Assembly: GCA_903930455.1 (NCBI GenBank)
Contig: CAIYYT010000227.1
Coordinates: 1 to 32,613 of the forward strand
Reading direction: 5' to 3'
DNA: 32,613 nt
Source of the DNA: an uncultured bacterium
GTDB taxonomy: Bacteria; Zixibacteria; MSB-5A5; CAIYYT01
This document shows positions 15,591-25,846 of this stretch, piece after piece (the first letter of the stretch is position 1; every line of letters begins with the position of its first letter). A program made the position numbers and the translations under genes. Below the pieces are notes generated by a model that made no database searches, was not told where the DNA came from, and saw only the letters and a list, made by a program, of their open reading frames with translations.

Positions 15591-16593
15591 GCGGTTTCTG
15601 ATTTGCGGTGGCTGTGGGTTCATCGGCTCCAGTTTCGTGGAACATCTTTGGCTCAAATATCCTGATAGCGAAATCATTGTTCTCGATGTTCTGACCTATG
15701 CCGGTTCGCTTGACAATCTCGGGGAACTTCACACAGAGAGCCGCCTGCAGTTTCTTGAAGCAGACATCTGCGACATCGGTGCTCTGCCGGGACTCGAAGA
15801 CGTTCAGTTCGATCTCGTCGTAAATTTCGCTGCTGAGACCCATGTCGATCGCTCACTATACTACACTTCGGATTTCGTACGCACAAACGTCTTGGGAACA
15901 GACTCGCTGCTCTCGTTCTGTCGCAAGACCGACAGCCCCATACTGCAGATTTCCACAGATGAGGTCTACGGTCCGGCTCGCGAAAACGAGACGTTCGGCG
16001 AGACCGCGGCACTAAATCCTTCCAGTCCGTATGCCGCCAGCAAAGCTTCCGCTGATCTGCTGGTGATGGCCGCGATCAAAACCTTTGGACAGAAAGCGGC
16101 GATTGTCCGCACGAGCAACAACTATGGGCCGCGCCAGTTTCCGGAGAAGCTCATTCCCTACTTCATATATCTTGCGCGCCAGGGCAAGCCGTTGCCGGTG
16201 TATGGTGATGGCAAGCAACAGCGATCGTGGCTCTATGTCGATGACTTCTGTTCGGCATTACTGAGAGTCGTGGACGATTTCCCGACAGGTGAAATACTCA
16301 ATATCGGCGCAACTCGTGAGTACACCAATCTTGAGGTGGTGCGACAGTTGACCACGATACTTGAGTGCGAAACGCCGGTTAATCATGTTGCTGACCGCCC
16401 GGCACATGACCGTCGCTATCGGATCGATTCGCGGAAATTCGAGCAGCGTTATGGAGGAATCAACGAACGCGATCTTAGCGATGGGCTGAGGCAAACTGTG
16501 GCATGGTATCAATCGCATCCGGAAATTTTTGACCGTCTACGCACACAAGACGTTGCCAATTTCCGGGACAAGCACTATCACAACCGCACATGA
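15583..16593 (+). CDS. rfbB: dTDP-glucose 4,6-dehydratase
   Basis: An extended short-chain dehydrogenase converting dTDP-glucose to dTDP-4-keto-6-deoxyglucose. The 336-residue length is typical. The NAD loop is 'ICGGCGFIGSSF', followed by 'LTYAGSLDNL', 'NFAAETHVDRSL', the catalytic Thr-Asp-Glu in 'QISTDEVYG', the Tyr/Lys pair in 'SPYAASKASAD', 'TSNNYGPRQFPEKLIP' and 'DGKQQRSWLYVDD'. The TDE triad separates 4,6-dehydratases from plain epimerases. It is translationally linked to both neighbours by short overlaps. Confidence 0.93.
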   Translation: MARRFLICGGCGFIGSSFVEHLWLKYPDSEIIVLDVLTYAGSLDNLGELHTESRLQFLEADICDIGALPGLEDVQFDLVVNFAAETHVDRSLYYTSDFVRTNVLGTDSLLSFCRKTDSPILQISTDEVYGPARENETFGETAALNPSSPYAASKASADLLVMAAIKTFGQKAAIVRTSNNYGPRQFPEKLIPYFIYLARQGKPLPVYGDGKQQRSWLYVDDFCSALLRVVDDFPTGEILNIGATREYTNLEVVRQLTTILECETPVNHVADRPAHDRRYRIDSRKFEQRYGGINERDLSDGLRQTVAWYQSHPEIFDRLRTQDVANFRDKHYHNRT

Positions 16594-17459
16594 CGCAACG
16601 CGTTCTCGTCACCGGCGCCGCCGGACTGCTCGGCTCGCAGATTCTCAAGCAAGCGCCGCCAACGGTGATCGTAGCTGCGACCAGATTCCAGCGACCACTG
16701 CCTGCCGAGTTTACAGGGGAGTCCCACCAACTCGACCTCAGCAATGCAGATTCGGTTGCACACTTGCTCAGCGACAAACGGTTCGATGTCGTAATCAACT
16801 GCGCCGGCGCTTCTGATGTTGACCGTTGCGAAACCGATCACGAATACGCTTTACAGAGCAACGTGTCAATCGTCCGCAACTTCGTGGAAGGCGCACGTAG
16901 AAATTCTTTCCGGTTGTTCGGCTTTTCATCTGACTACGTCTTTGACGGTGTCCACGGCCCCTACGCTGAGTCCGATCGTCCCAATCCGGTCAACTACTAT
17001 GGGCAGACAAAGCTTCTAGCGGAAGAGAGCGTTGCAACAGGCAATCTCGATGCTTGCATGATCCGAGTCTGCTCGCTTTATGCAACCAATCCAACGGCGT
17101 CGAGAAACCTTTACGGGGTAATCCGCGAATCGCTAGCCAGCAATAGGGTTTATCGCGCGGCAGATGACCTATTTTCCAATCCGACGGAAGTCACTGATCT
17201 GGCACAAGCAGTCTGGCACTTGGTCGCAATGCCGAAGCTCCCCAGAGTTCTCCATCTGGCATCACCCGACTACATCTCGCGTTATGATCTGGCGGTGCAA
17301 ATCGCCAAGAAGGTGGGTGCTGATGAGAGGTTGATTGGGCGCGTGAATGTGACTGACCTCGGTCTTCCGGCGCAACGCCCCCGGCGCGCGGGACTCAAAT
17401 CAGATCCCGCATATACATTGTTGGGCAGAGAACTCAGGTCATTTGGTGGGCTTGAATAG
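16590..17459 (+). CDS. rfbD: dTDP-4-dehydrorhamnose reductase-family protein
   Basis: A 289-residue NAD(P)-dependent sugar reductase of the RmlD family. It has 'VTGAAGLLGSQIL' at the N-terminus, 'NCAGASDVDRCE', 'GFSSDYVFDGVHGPY' and the Tyr/Lys pair in 'NYYGQTKLLAEE', all at expected positions. With the upstream genes it would complete a dTDP-L-rhamnose-like pathway, but because the RmlC-like protein is atypical the final sugar is uncertain. The start ATG overlaps the rmlB stop as ATGA. A hairpin spans its own stop codon. Confidence 0.87.
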   Translation: MTQRVLVTGAAGLLGSQILKQAPPTVIVAATRFQRPLPAEFTGESHQLDLSNADSVAHLLSDKRFDVVINCAGASDVDRCETDHEYALQSNVSIVRNFVEGARRNSFRLFGFSSDYVFDGVHGPYAESDRPNPVNYYGQTKLLAEESVATGNLDACMIRVCSLYATNPTASRNLYGVIRESLASNRVYRAADDLFSNPTEVTDLAQAVWHLVAMPKLPRVLHLASPDYISRYDLAVQIAKKVGADERLIGRVNVTDLGLPAQRPRRAGLKSDPAYTLLGRELRSFGGLE

Positions 17460-17471
17460 AAGGTTCAAGCC
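17449..17471 (+). other. Hairpin with the rfbD stop codon in its loop
   Basis: GGCTTGAA and TTCAAGCC form a perfect 8-bp stem around a 7-base loop whose first three bases are the TAG stop. No U-run follows, so it is not a standard intrinsic terminator. It may stabilise the 3' end or be chance. Confidence 0.4.
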
Positions 17472-17712
17472 GGGCAACCGTGGCAAGGAACTGTCTCGAC
17501 GCCGAAGTTGTGCCGGCTAGTTTCTTGAATGTGGATCGACGGCCTGAGACAGACCTGAGTCTGGGATCTGCAGACTACTTCGACCTCAGGGAGGAGCAGT
17601 GGACAAGGACTTTATAAGGAATACAGACAGGAAAGGACTAGTCGGGGTTTGTCATGGACAGACCTCGAAAAAGGAATAGTGACGATGTTGAGGATCTAGT
17701 ATTCCCTGTACT
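17460..17712. other. Non-coding spacer between convergent genes
   Basis: About 250 bases with no supportable gene. It contains an inverted repeat AGTCTG-N7-CAGACT (17558-17576) nested within CCTG/CAGG (17554-17590). The octamer ACAGACCT occurs twice, about 110 bases apart. A 30-codon ATG frame from 17654 has no ribosome site and runs into the next gene. A structured RNA or a decayed sequence is possible; nothing firm can be said. Confidence 0.45.
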
Positions 17713-18603
17713 CTACACTCCCCAATCCCCGTCAATCACCCCATAGGATAGCCGCCCGTCCGATTCGCAGAAGTCCTTCAGAGTCAGCATATAGGCATGC
17801 CAGCCTTGCATGTAGTCTTTGTTGTAGCGTGCCGGATCAAAACCGGAATGGCGGAGATTGACCCGCGTTCGCTCACCGATACGCAGCAACTCCCAGGTAA
17901 CCAGGTCGCCCGATTTGCCCTCTTCGGCGAAATCCCAGTCATAGACCAGCTTTTTGTTCTCAACCAGTTCCTTGATCTCGCGCGGTCCGGCTGGTTGGCC
18001 GGCCTTGTCCTTCCATCCCGTCGTGTACTTGCCACCGACAACCAGATCGCATTTGGCATCCTTTGAAAACCATAATCGGAGGTCCGCGACATTGGTCAGC
18101 GCTCTATACACCACACTCGGCAGTGCCTCAATAAAAAGCTCTCGCTTGACGACGCCGGTATCAATTCGATTATAGTCCAGCCGGTAAGCGGGACGCTGAT
18201 ATTTCAGAAGTGATTGCAGATTATAGAGATAAATAATCCACGCATCCATTATCAGCGCATTTGGCGGGACTTTCTCGTGGGAGACGACCAGATCGCAGTA
18301 TCGCCCGCGATCGTCTATCTGAAATCCGACCTCGCTGATAGTACCGTTGATCGGCCAGGTAAACCGCATCTGCCGATTAGGCTCCAGCGCTACGATCGTA
18401 CCCTTGATTTCCTTCTCCTTGAACGTCGTCGCCACACAGTTTTCACCCCAAAATCGCACAGCTCCGCGCAGCTTAAGGTTGATCTCGCCCTTGTTACAGA
18501 ACCAGATAGCCAACTTCAGCGGATTGGTGATGGCATCATAAATCCGCGTCGGGTCGGAATCGAGTCCGATCTTGACCTTTAGTCGTTTCTTTTCTATCGC
18601 CAT
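17713..18603 (-). CDS. Tandem SRPBCC (AHSA1/START-like) domain protein
   Basis: The 296 residues from the ATG at 18603 contain two copies of the AHSA1-type fold. The first (about 5-130) has 'DPTRIYDAITNPLKLAIWF' and 'RMRFTWP'-like strands; the second (about 155-285) has 'LPSVVYRALTNVADLRLWF', 'GGKYTTGW', 'KLVYDWDF' and 'HSGF'. These domains bind hydrophobic ligands in a deep cavity or, in Aha1, a chaperone. No enzymatic motif is visible. The TTG at 18648 in the ORF track adds 15 residues of unlikely sequence across a putative promoter. No Shine-Dalgarno precedes the ATG. It follows a VOC gene by 62 bases, so the pair may share a role in small-molecule handling. Function not assignable. Confidence 0.8.
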   Translation of the reverse strand: MAIEKKRLKVKIGLDSDPTRIYDAITNPLKLAIWFCNKGEINLKLRGAVRFWGENCVATTFKEKEIKGTIVALEPNRQMRFTWPINGTISEVGFQIDDRGRYCDLVVSHEKVPPNALIMDAWIIYLYNLQSLLKYQRPAYRLDYNRIDTGVVKRELFIEALPSVVYRALTNVADLRLWFSKDAKCDLVVGGKYTTGWKDKAGQPAGPREIKELVENKKLVYDWDFAEEGKSGDLVTWELLRIGERTRVNLRHSGFDPARYNKDYMQGWHAYMLTLKDFCESDGRLSYGVIDGDWGV

Positions 18604-18610
18604 TGTGGCC

Positions 18611-18616
18611 AATATA
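18611..18616 (-). promoter_or_regulatory. Possible -10 element for the SRPBCC gene
   Basis: TATATT ends seven bases before the ATG at 18603. A weak -35 (TTGCGC) lies 18 bases upstream. The position again suggests a leaderless or nearly leaderless transcript. Confidence 0.35.
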
Positions 18617-18665
18617 ACCGATTGCCCCGTCCCGGCGCAAGCATTCAATCGCCTGTCACAACAAC

Positions 18666-19013
18666 CTACTTCTCGCTAAACACGCCGATCGGGTTGCCGT
18701 CCAGGTCGGCAAGAAAGGCATAATAGCCGAAGCCAGGGATTTCCGTCTTGGCTACCAGCAGCCGCCCGCCCAGCTTCTTCACTTTGGCGAGCGTTTTTTC
18801 AATACTGGCGACATGAATGTAAACGTATACTCCCGTATTCGGGACGAGCGGCAGCTTCTTGATCAGCCCTCCGTGCGGGACTCTGCCAGTGGTCATTTGA
18901 TAGTAGTTCGTGCGCGCCTTCTTGGCTTTCCAGCCGAACAATGAGCTATAAAACTCACGCGCTTTCTCGGGGTCGGTTGATGAAACCTCAAACCAGCACA
19001 AATGATTTGCCAT
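18666..19013 (-). CDS. VOC (glyoxalase/bleomycin-resistance) family protein
   Basis: A 115-residue single vicinal-oxygen-chelate domain starting 'MANHLCWFEVSSTDPEKAREFY', with the classic 'FYSSLFGW' helix, 'GVYVYIHVASIEKTLAKV', 'GGRLLVAKTEIPGFG' and 'YYAFLADLDGNPIGVF'. Such proteins bind metal and small ligands; this subgroup (often labelled glyoxalase-like) is mostly of unknown function. The ATG at 19013 has a GGAGAG ribosome site and a good promoter upstream. The ORF-track start at 19193 adds 60 residues that overlap pyk and do not look like protein, so it is rejected. Confidence 0.88.
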   Translation of the reverse strand: MANHLCWFEVSSTDPEKAREFYSSLFGWKAKKARTNYYQMTTGRVPHGGLIKKLPLVPNTGVYVYIHVASIEKTLAKVKKLGGRLLVAKTEIPGFGYYAFLADLDGNPIGVFSEK

Positions 19014-19052
19014 GATCTCTCCTCTACTAATAATGTCGATAGTCTCATCCGC

Positions 19053-19081
19053 ATCATAGTCAGACAACGCGGAATTGTCAA
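19053..19081 (-). promoter_or_regulatory. Consensus promoter for the VOC gene
   Basis: TTGACA, a 17-base spacer and TATGAT on the minus strand (6/6 and 5/6 matches to the housekeeping consensus). It would start a message about 30 bases before the ATG, leaving room for the GGAGAG ribosome site. This is the best promoter seen in the window and shows the organism uses a standard sigma-70-like signal. Confidence 0.72.
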
Positions 19082-19125
19082 CTACAATAAATGCGATTAC
19101 AGAATGATCCCGCGCCGGAGTGTAC

Positions 19126-20559
19126 TCAGCGAATCGTATGGAGCTTGAGCATGTTGGTGACACCCCGCTCCTGCACCGGCGCTGAAGCCACAATTACGAT
19201 ATTGTCACCGGTCTTGACAATATGCTCATCCTTGAGAGTCTTCTCCGCGCGGCCAATGACCTCGTCGATTGATTTCAGCATTGGCAGGCATTTCGGAACG
19301 ACGCCACGGAAAATCATCAGACGGGGCAATATCTTCTTGTCCGGCGAAAAAGCGATGATCGGAATCTGCGCTCCCTGTTTGGAAATCAGCCGCGCCGTCA
19401 ATCCGGACTGCGTAAAACAGGCAATCACGCGCGCGCCGATATCCTTCGCCATCGCCACCGACGCTTCCGCCACGGCAATCGAGAACTCGACTGCCGGCCT
19501 GCCGAAAAGATTGAGCGTTGGTGGCTGCGTGCGAAGTTTCAATTCGGCGGTATGTATAATGCGCGCCATCATCTCCACCGTCTCGACCGGGTATTTGCCC
19601 GCGGCGGTCTCACCCGAAAGCATAACACAATCGGTTCCGTCAAAGATGGCGTTGGCCACGTCCGATACTTCCGCTCGCGTTGGTGCGATATTCTGAGTCA
19701 TTGATTCCAGCATTTGCGTGGCGGTAATCACCGGCTTGTGATGCTCTAAGGCAACGGTAATGATGTTCTTCTGGATGATCGGCACCTGCTCCAGCGGCAT
19801 CTCTACCCCCAGATCACCTCGCGCCACCATCACGCCATCCGCCACTTCGATAATCGCCGCCAGGTGCTTGATCGCCTGCGGCTTTTCCAGTTTGGCGATC
19901 ACCGGCGTATCAAATCCGCGCTTCTTGATTTCGCTTTTTAGCTTGTTGACGTCATGCTCGGAACGCACAAACGACAACGCAATTATGTCGACTCCCTGCT
20001 TGAGGCCGAAGTCGAGATCGGCAATATCCTTGTCAGTAAGCGACGGCAACGACAACGTCGCGCCCGGGAGATTGATCCCCTTGTGCTCACGCACAATCCC
20101 CCCCTTGATGACGCGGGCAACAATGTCATGATGTCCCGATTTCACCACTTCCAGCCGGATCAGGCCATCGTCAATCAAAACCTGATCACCGGGTTTGAGA
20201 TCGGGTATCAACTCGGCCGGCGCAGCCGACATAACATGGCTGTCCCCGATCATTTCTTTGGACGTCAGCGTTACCTGTGCGCCGGCATCGATAGTCACTT
20301 GCCCGCCATGGAGTTTGCCCACCCGAATCTTGGGGCCGCAAAGGTCCTGCATTATGGCCACCGGCTGCCGGAGCCGCTTCGAAACGCGCCGAACCCTGCG
20401 AATCAGCGCCTGATGGAAGTCATACGATCCGTGTGAGAAATTGAGCCGCGCAATGGACATACCGGCCTTGACCAACGCTTCGATGGTCTTTTCATCTGCG
20501 CTTGCCGGACCCAGCGTGCAGACGATTTTCGTTGAGTTGAACTGGATGTCTTCTAACAT
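19126..20559 (-). CDS. pyk: Pyruvate kinase
   Basis: Transfers phosphate from PEP to ADP to make pyruvate, the last glycolytic step. The 477 residues begin 'MLEDIQFNSTKIVCTLGPAS' and show 'IARLNFSHGSYDFH', 'IMQDLCGPKIRVG', 'IALSFVRSEHDV', the catalytic 'VIAKLEKPQAI', the metal and PEP-binding 'VARGDLGVEMPLEQVP', 'ITATQMLESM' and 'PTRAEVSDVANAIFDGTD'. A C-terminal regulatory domain is present, so allosteric control is possible. The ATG has no Shine-Dalgarno and lies 11 bases past a -10-like box. It is divergent from ligA and apart from the other glycolysis genes. Confidence 0.97.
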   Translation of the reverse strand: MLEDIQFNSTKIVCTLGPASADEKTIEALVKAGMSIARLNFSHGSYDFHQALIRRVRRVSKRLRQPVAIMQDLCGPKIRVGKLHGGQVTIDAGAQVTLTSKEMIGDSHVMSAAPAELIPDLKPGDQVLIDDGLIRLEVVKSGHHDIVARVIKGGIVREHKGINLPGATLSLPSLTDKDIADLDFGLKQGVDIIALSFVRSEHDVNKLKSEIKKRGFDTPVIAKLEKPQAIKHLAAIIEVADGVMVARGDLGVEMPLEQVPIIQKNIITVALEHHKPVITATQMLESMTQNIAPTRAEVSDVANAIFDGTDCVMLSGETAAGKYPVETVEMMARIIHTAELKLRTQPPTLNLFGRPAVEFSIAVAEASVAMAKDIGARVIACFTQSGLTARLISKQGAQIPIIAFSPDKKILPRLMIFRGVVPKCLPMLKSIDEVIGRAEKTLKDEHIVKTGDNIVIVASAPVQERGVTNMLKLHTIR

Positions 20560-20570
20560 GGCTCGAAGGG

Positions 20571-20599
20571 ATACTATTCAACGCCCTGAGTCAAGACAA
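20571..20599 (-). promoter_or_regulatory. Predicted promoter of pyk
   Basis: TTGTCT, a 17-base spacer and TAGTAT on the minus strand, each 4/6 to consensus. The -10 ends 11 bases before the ATG, predicting a leader of only about 4-5 bases. Confidence 0.45.
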
Positions 20600-20630
20600 A
20601 AACAGTGAGCTTCAATGCACACGTTGTTTG

Positions 20631-22674
<2,044 letters not shown>

Positions 22675-22675
<1 letters not shown>

Positions 22676-23733
22676 TGTCGGACGAAAGCAAACTGCTAAG
22701 CATCAACCTAGTTGCCACGCCGCTTCTGACAGTTGCGGCGCTGACTGCACTCTGCTACTTCGCCGCGCCTGTTCTTGTTCCAATCGTTACTGCGGCTACT
22801 CTGACCTATATACTTTGGCCCGGCGTTGCTGCGTTGAGGAAATTAAAAGTTCCTCACGTTGTGGCCGTTATCATTGTTACGCTATTGGCAATCGCTGCAA
22901 TTACCGCCATCGGGATGTTGATATTAAGTGAGGCGACGGCGTTTTGGAATAACGTGCCAACCTATTGGGAGCAATTGCAGCAACTGCGCGTAGAACACGC
23001 CAAGGAACTGCCCAAGATTCTCGACTTTCTGGGGCAAGACAGCACCAGCACACAACCGAATGGTATCGATGTGACAAAGCTTTCAGCCATCCCAAAATTC
23101 CTATTCAAGGGTGTCGGTACGGTCCTGAGCTTGCTCGGGCAGGCGATTCTTGCCGTCCTGCTAACATTATTTATGCTGTTTGAACAACCCGGTTTCCGCA
23201 AGAGGATCGTACGTTCGCTTGGAAGTGACAATGTCTCCGCTGCGACCAATATCATTTCGCAGATTTCCGCACAGATTTCCGGCTATCTTTGGGTGAGATT
23301 TGTAATCACGGTCGGTCTGGCAATCGTGTTCAGCATCGGCCTACTCATTGGCGGCGTCAAGTATCCCTACGTCTGGGGACCGTTGGCGGCCATATTAAAT
23401 CTGGTTCCATACGCCGGCGCCTATGTTGGCGCCATACCTCCCATGATTATGGCCTATATCCAGCATGGTTCGATCCTGCCTTCAGTTTGGGTTTTCGTAT
23501 TCTTTATGGTCGTGCAATTTATCGAATCGAACATTGTCGCCCCGAAAATGTTTGGCAGACAACTCAATATCAATCTGCTGGCGCAATTGATCTCCACGAT
23601 CTACTGGGGCTGGCTGTGGGGTGCGATTGGCATTGTGCTGGCGGTACCGATTACGGCCGCACTCAAGGTCATTTGCGATCACGTGGAGGCATTACACCCG
23701 ATCGGGATACTTCTCTCGGGAGATGACAATTGA
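22675..23733 (+). CDS. AI-2E family membrane transporter
   Basis: A 352-residue multi-span inner-membrane protein of the AI-2E/YdiK/PerM family. It has an N-terminal pair of helices, a soluble segment around residues 90-145 ('YWEQLQQLRVEH'), further helices, and the conserved C-terminal block 'VQFIESNIVAPKMFGRQLN' with 'WGAIGIVLAVPITAALKV'. The family includes autoinducer-2 exporters, Na/H antiporters and efflux proteins, so the substrate here is not known. ATG overlaps the ligA TGA by one base (TGATG) with GGAG seven bases before. Co-transcription with a ligase is probably positional rather than functional. Confidence 0.9.
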
Positions 23734-24587
23734 TCATCAAGCCGTTGCGTTTCGCCTCGGTTCTCTTTCATCGCACCTTTTTCACTGATCGCTGCCTTTC
23801 GCTAGCAGCCGCGATTTCGTTTTACGCAATTTTGTCGTTTGTTCCATTCGTATTACTGGCCGCGTCACTGTTGAGCCACTTTTACTCATCATCCGACCAG
23901 GCAGCTCAGGACATTATTGCCTTCATCACCAGCAACCTACCACTATCGACGTCGGCGGCCGTAGAGTTGATATCTGCCACCGTCAAAGGCAAGACGATTT
24001 TCGGCATTGTCGGCGTTGTCGGTTTGCTTTGGGGCAGTATGTCGATCTTTATGGAACTCGAATTTGATATGAACCGCATCTGGCGGACGGTGGAGTTGCG
24101 TAGTTCCTGGCGCGCCTATCTGGTCCCGTTGCTCTGCATCCCGTTCATGATTCTTTTCTTGTTAGTTTCTCTCATACTGACAGGTCTTATCAGTCTCGCA
24201 GGGCAAGGAGAACTCCCTCTGCTTCACATTCCACTACTGAAACTGCCTCTTGTGGGCACCGTGATCTCCTTTGTGGTTCCGATCATCGTTTCCACCATGC
24301 TCTTTGCCTGGATGTATTATTTGCTCCCAAGCAAATGGAGTCACTTCCGAAGCGCATTCTATGGCGCATTACTGGCTGGTGTCCTCTGGGAAGTCTCCAA
24401 ACTTCTCTTCGACTACTATGTGTCTCATGTCGCCCGTTTCCTCACTATCTACGGCTCGTTCACCTCCATTGCCGTTATGTTTCTCTGGGTGTACTATTCC
24501 GCTATCGTCGTGCTACTTGGAGCTGAATTTGGGGCGCTATGGCAGGAGACGACCGCACGAGGTAAGATCACAGAAGCGTCGCAATAG
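23730..24587 (+). CDS. YihY/BrkB-family inner-membrane protein
   Basis: A 285-residue protein with about six hydrophobic helices. Family marks are 'RCLSLAAAISFYAILSFVPF' early on, 'LLWGSMSIFMELEFDMNRIW' in the middle, and 'YYLLPSKWSHFRSAFYGALLAG' and 'YGSFTSIAVMFLWVYYSAIVVLLGAEFG' near the end. YihY/BrkB proteins were once called ribonuclease BN in error; their role, possibly transport or envelope integrity, is unsettled. The TTG start overlaps the AI-2E stop by four bases and has GGGAGA upstream. Last gene of the ligA operon; it converges on icd. Confidence 0.92.
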   Translation: MIIKPLRFASVLFHRTFFTDRCLSLAAAISFYAILSFVPFVLLAASLLSHFYSSSDQAAQDIIAFITSNLPLSTSAAVELISATVKGKTIFGIVGVVGLLWGSMSIFMELEFDMNRIWRTVELRSSWRAYLVPLLCIPFMILFLLVSLILTGLISLAGQGELPLLHIPLLKLPLVGTVISFVVPIIVSTMLFAWMYYLLPSKWSHFRSAFYGALLAGVLWEVSKLLFDYYVSHVARFLTIYGSFTSIAVMFLWVYYSAIVVLLGAEFGALWQETTARGKITEASQ

Positions 24588-24650
24588 CCTTGGCAAGACC
24601 CCGTCACTCCCACGAACTCGGGAATCCAACTCATGCTGTTTCAATACAAA

Positions 24651-24682
24651 ATCGCCGTGCTGACCAGTGCCGGCACGGCGAT
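24651..24682 (-). terminator. Likely terminator of the propeller-PorV-icd operon
   Basis: A perfect 10-bp GC-rich stem (ATCGCCGTGC / GCACGGCGAT) with a 12-base loop lies 27 bases past the icd stop. On the minus strand it is followed by ATTTTGTATT, a short U-rich tract. The plus-strand side lacks a U-run, so it probably serves icd more than yihY. Confidence 0.6.
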
Positions 24683-24708
24683 CTATCTCTCATCTGAAAT
24701 GATCTGAT

Positions 24709-25827
24709 TTACAACTTGCTGGCAACCGCCTTTGCCATCTCCGTCGTCGTCGCCTTGCCGCCCATGTCGTACGTCCGCACTCTGCCTTCCTTAATCACTG
24801 CGGCAATTGCGGCTTCAAGACGCTCAGCCGAATTGCTCTCGCCCAGATACTCCAGCATCAACTTCGCAGCAAGCATGGTCGCGAGCGGATTGACCTTGTT
24901 CATGCCGGCATACTTCGGCGCCGAACCATGCGTTGGTTCGAACACGGCGTACTTGTCGCCAATATTCCCAGACGAGGCAAATCCCAGTCCACCGACTAAC
25001 TGGGCGCACAAGTCAGAAATGATATCGCCAAACAAATTGGTGGTCGCCAGCACTTCATAATCCATCGGATTCTTGATCAGCCACATGCACATGGCATCGA
25101 TGTTGGTTTCACCCAGCGCGATTCCCGGATAGTCCTTGGCGACCTTACGTCCTTCTCGACAGAAGAGCCCCGATGTTTCTCGCAGCACGTTCGGTTTCTC
25201 GACGATAGTCACCGATTTCTTACCGTTGGCCTTGGCGAACTCAAACGCATCGCGAATGATGTTTCGCGACGCGGTCTTGGTAACCAGTCGACACGTCAGC
25301 GCTACTTCGTCTTCCGGCATCTCGGCAAATCGTTTCGCCTTCTTGTGGAACTCAGCCATGACCGCCGACAACTTCTTGGGCAGCGGGTAATACTCAACAC
25401 CGGCATAGAGGTCTTCGGTATTCTCACGAAAAACGGTGATATCTATGTTGTCGCGGTAGTTTAGTGGATTGCCCTCATACGCCTTGCACGGGCGCTTGTT
25501 CGTGCGTAAGTCAAACTCCTGGCGCAGGCGCACGATCGGCGATGCGTACGTCAGTCCTTTGTCCTTGAGCGCGGGAATCAGCTCCGCCTGCGCTTCTTCC
25601 TTCGGCTTCGAGGTAATTGCGCCGAACAACGCGCAGTCGGTCTCCCTCAACAGCTTGCACGTTCTGTCTGGTAGCGGGTTGCCCTCTTTGCACCAGAATT
25701 CCCAGCCGATGTCGCCATGGATGTACTCCGCGTCCAACTTGATCTTGTCAAGCACGATCCTGGTAGCATCCATCACGTCCACGCCAACACCATCACCCGG
25801 TAACCAGGCAATTCTGTACTTTGCCAT
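24709..25827 (-). CDS. Isocitrate dehydrogenase-family enzyme, NADP-type motif
   Basis: A 372-residue beta-decarboxylating dehydrogenase. Seen: 'WLPGDGVGVDV', the substrate loop 'SPIVRLRQEFDL', the phosphate-binding 'VFRENTEDLYAGVEY', the catalytic Lys in 'IVEKPNVLRETSG', metal Asp residues in 'NIDAMC' and 'NLFGDIISDL', and 'HGSAPKYAG'. The Lys-Tyr in the last motif is the NADP signature of E. coli Icd; NAD forms and isopropylmalate dehydrogenases have Asp-Ile. 'FRENTEDLYAG' favours isocitrate over isopropylmalate. However, the isocitrate-contacting Asn of 'SLNVALR' is Ile here, so substrate scope is not certain. GAGGAG precedes the ATG, 19 bases after the PorV-like gene. Confidence 0.85.
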   Translation of the reverse strand: MAKYRIAWLPGDGVGVDVMDATRIVLDKIKLDAEYIHGDIGWEFWCKEGNPLPDRTCKLLRETDCALFGAITSKPKEEAQAELIPALKDKGLTYASPIVRLRQEFDLRTNKRPCKAYEGNPLNYRDNIDITVFRENTEDLYAGVEYYPLPKKLSAVMAEFHKKAKRFAEMPEDEVALTCRLVTKTASRNIIRDAFEFAKANGKKSVTIVEKPNVLRETSGLFCREGRKVAKDYPGIALGETNIDAMCMWLIKNPMDYEVLATTNLFGDIISDLCAQLVGGLGFASSGNIGDKYAVFEPTHGSAPKYAGMNKVNPLATMLAAKLMLEYLGESNSAERLEAAIAAVIKEGRVRTYDMGGKATTTEMAKAVASKL

Positions 25828-25846
25828 ACTTTGTCTCCTCTATCGA

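Noticed and set aside
17654-17746. 30-codon ATG frame before the SRPBCC gene end
   Set aside because: No ribosome site, no similarity that I can see, and it overlaps the convergent gene.
18666-19193. Long form of the VOC ORF starting at 19193
   Set aside because: The added 60 residues overlap the pyk end and the consensus promoter at 19053-19081. The ATG at 19013 has a ribosome site and the family N-terminus.
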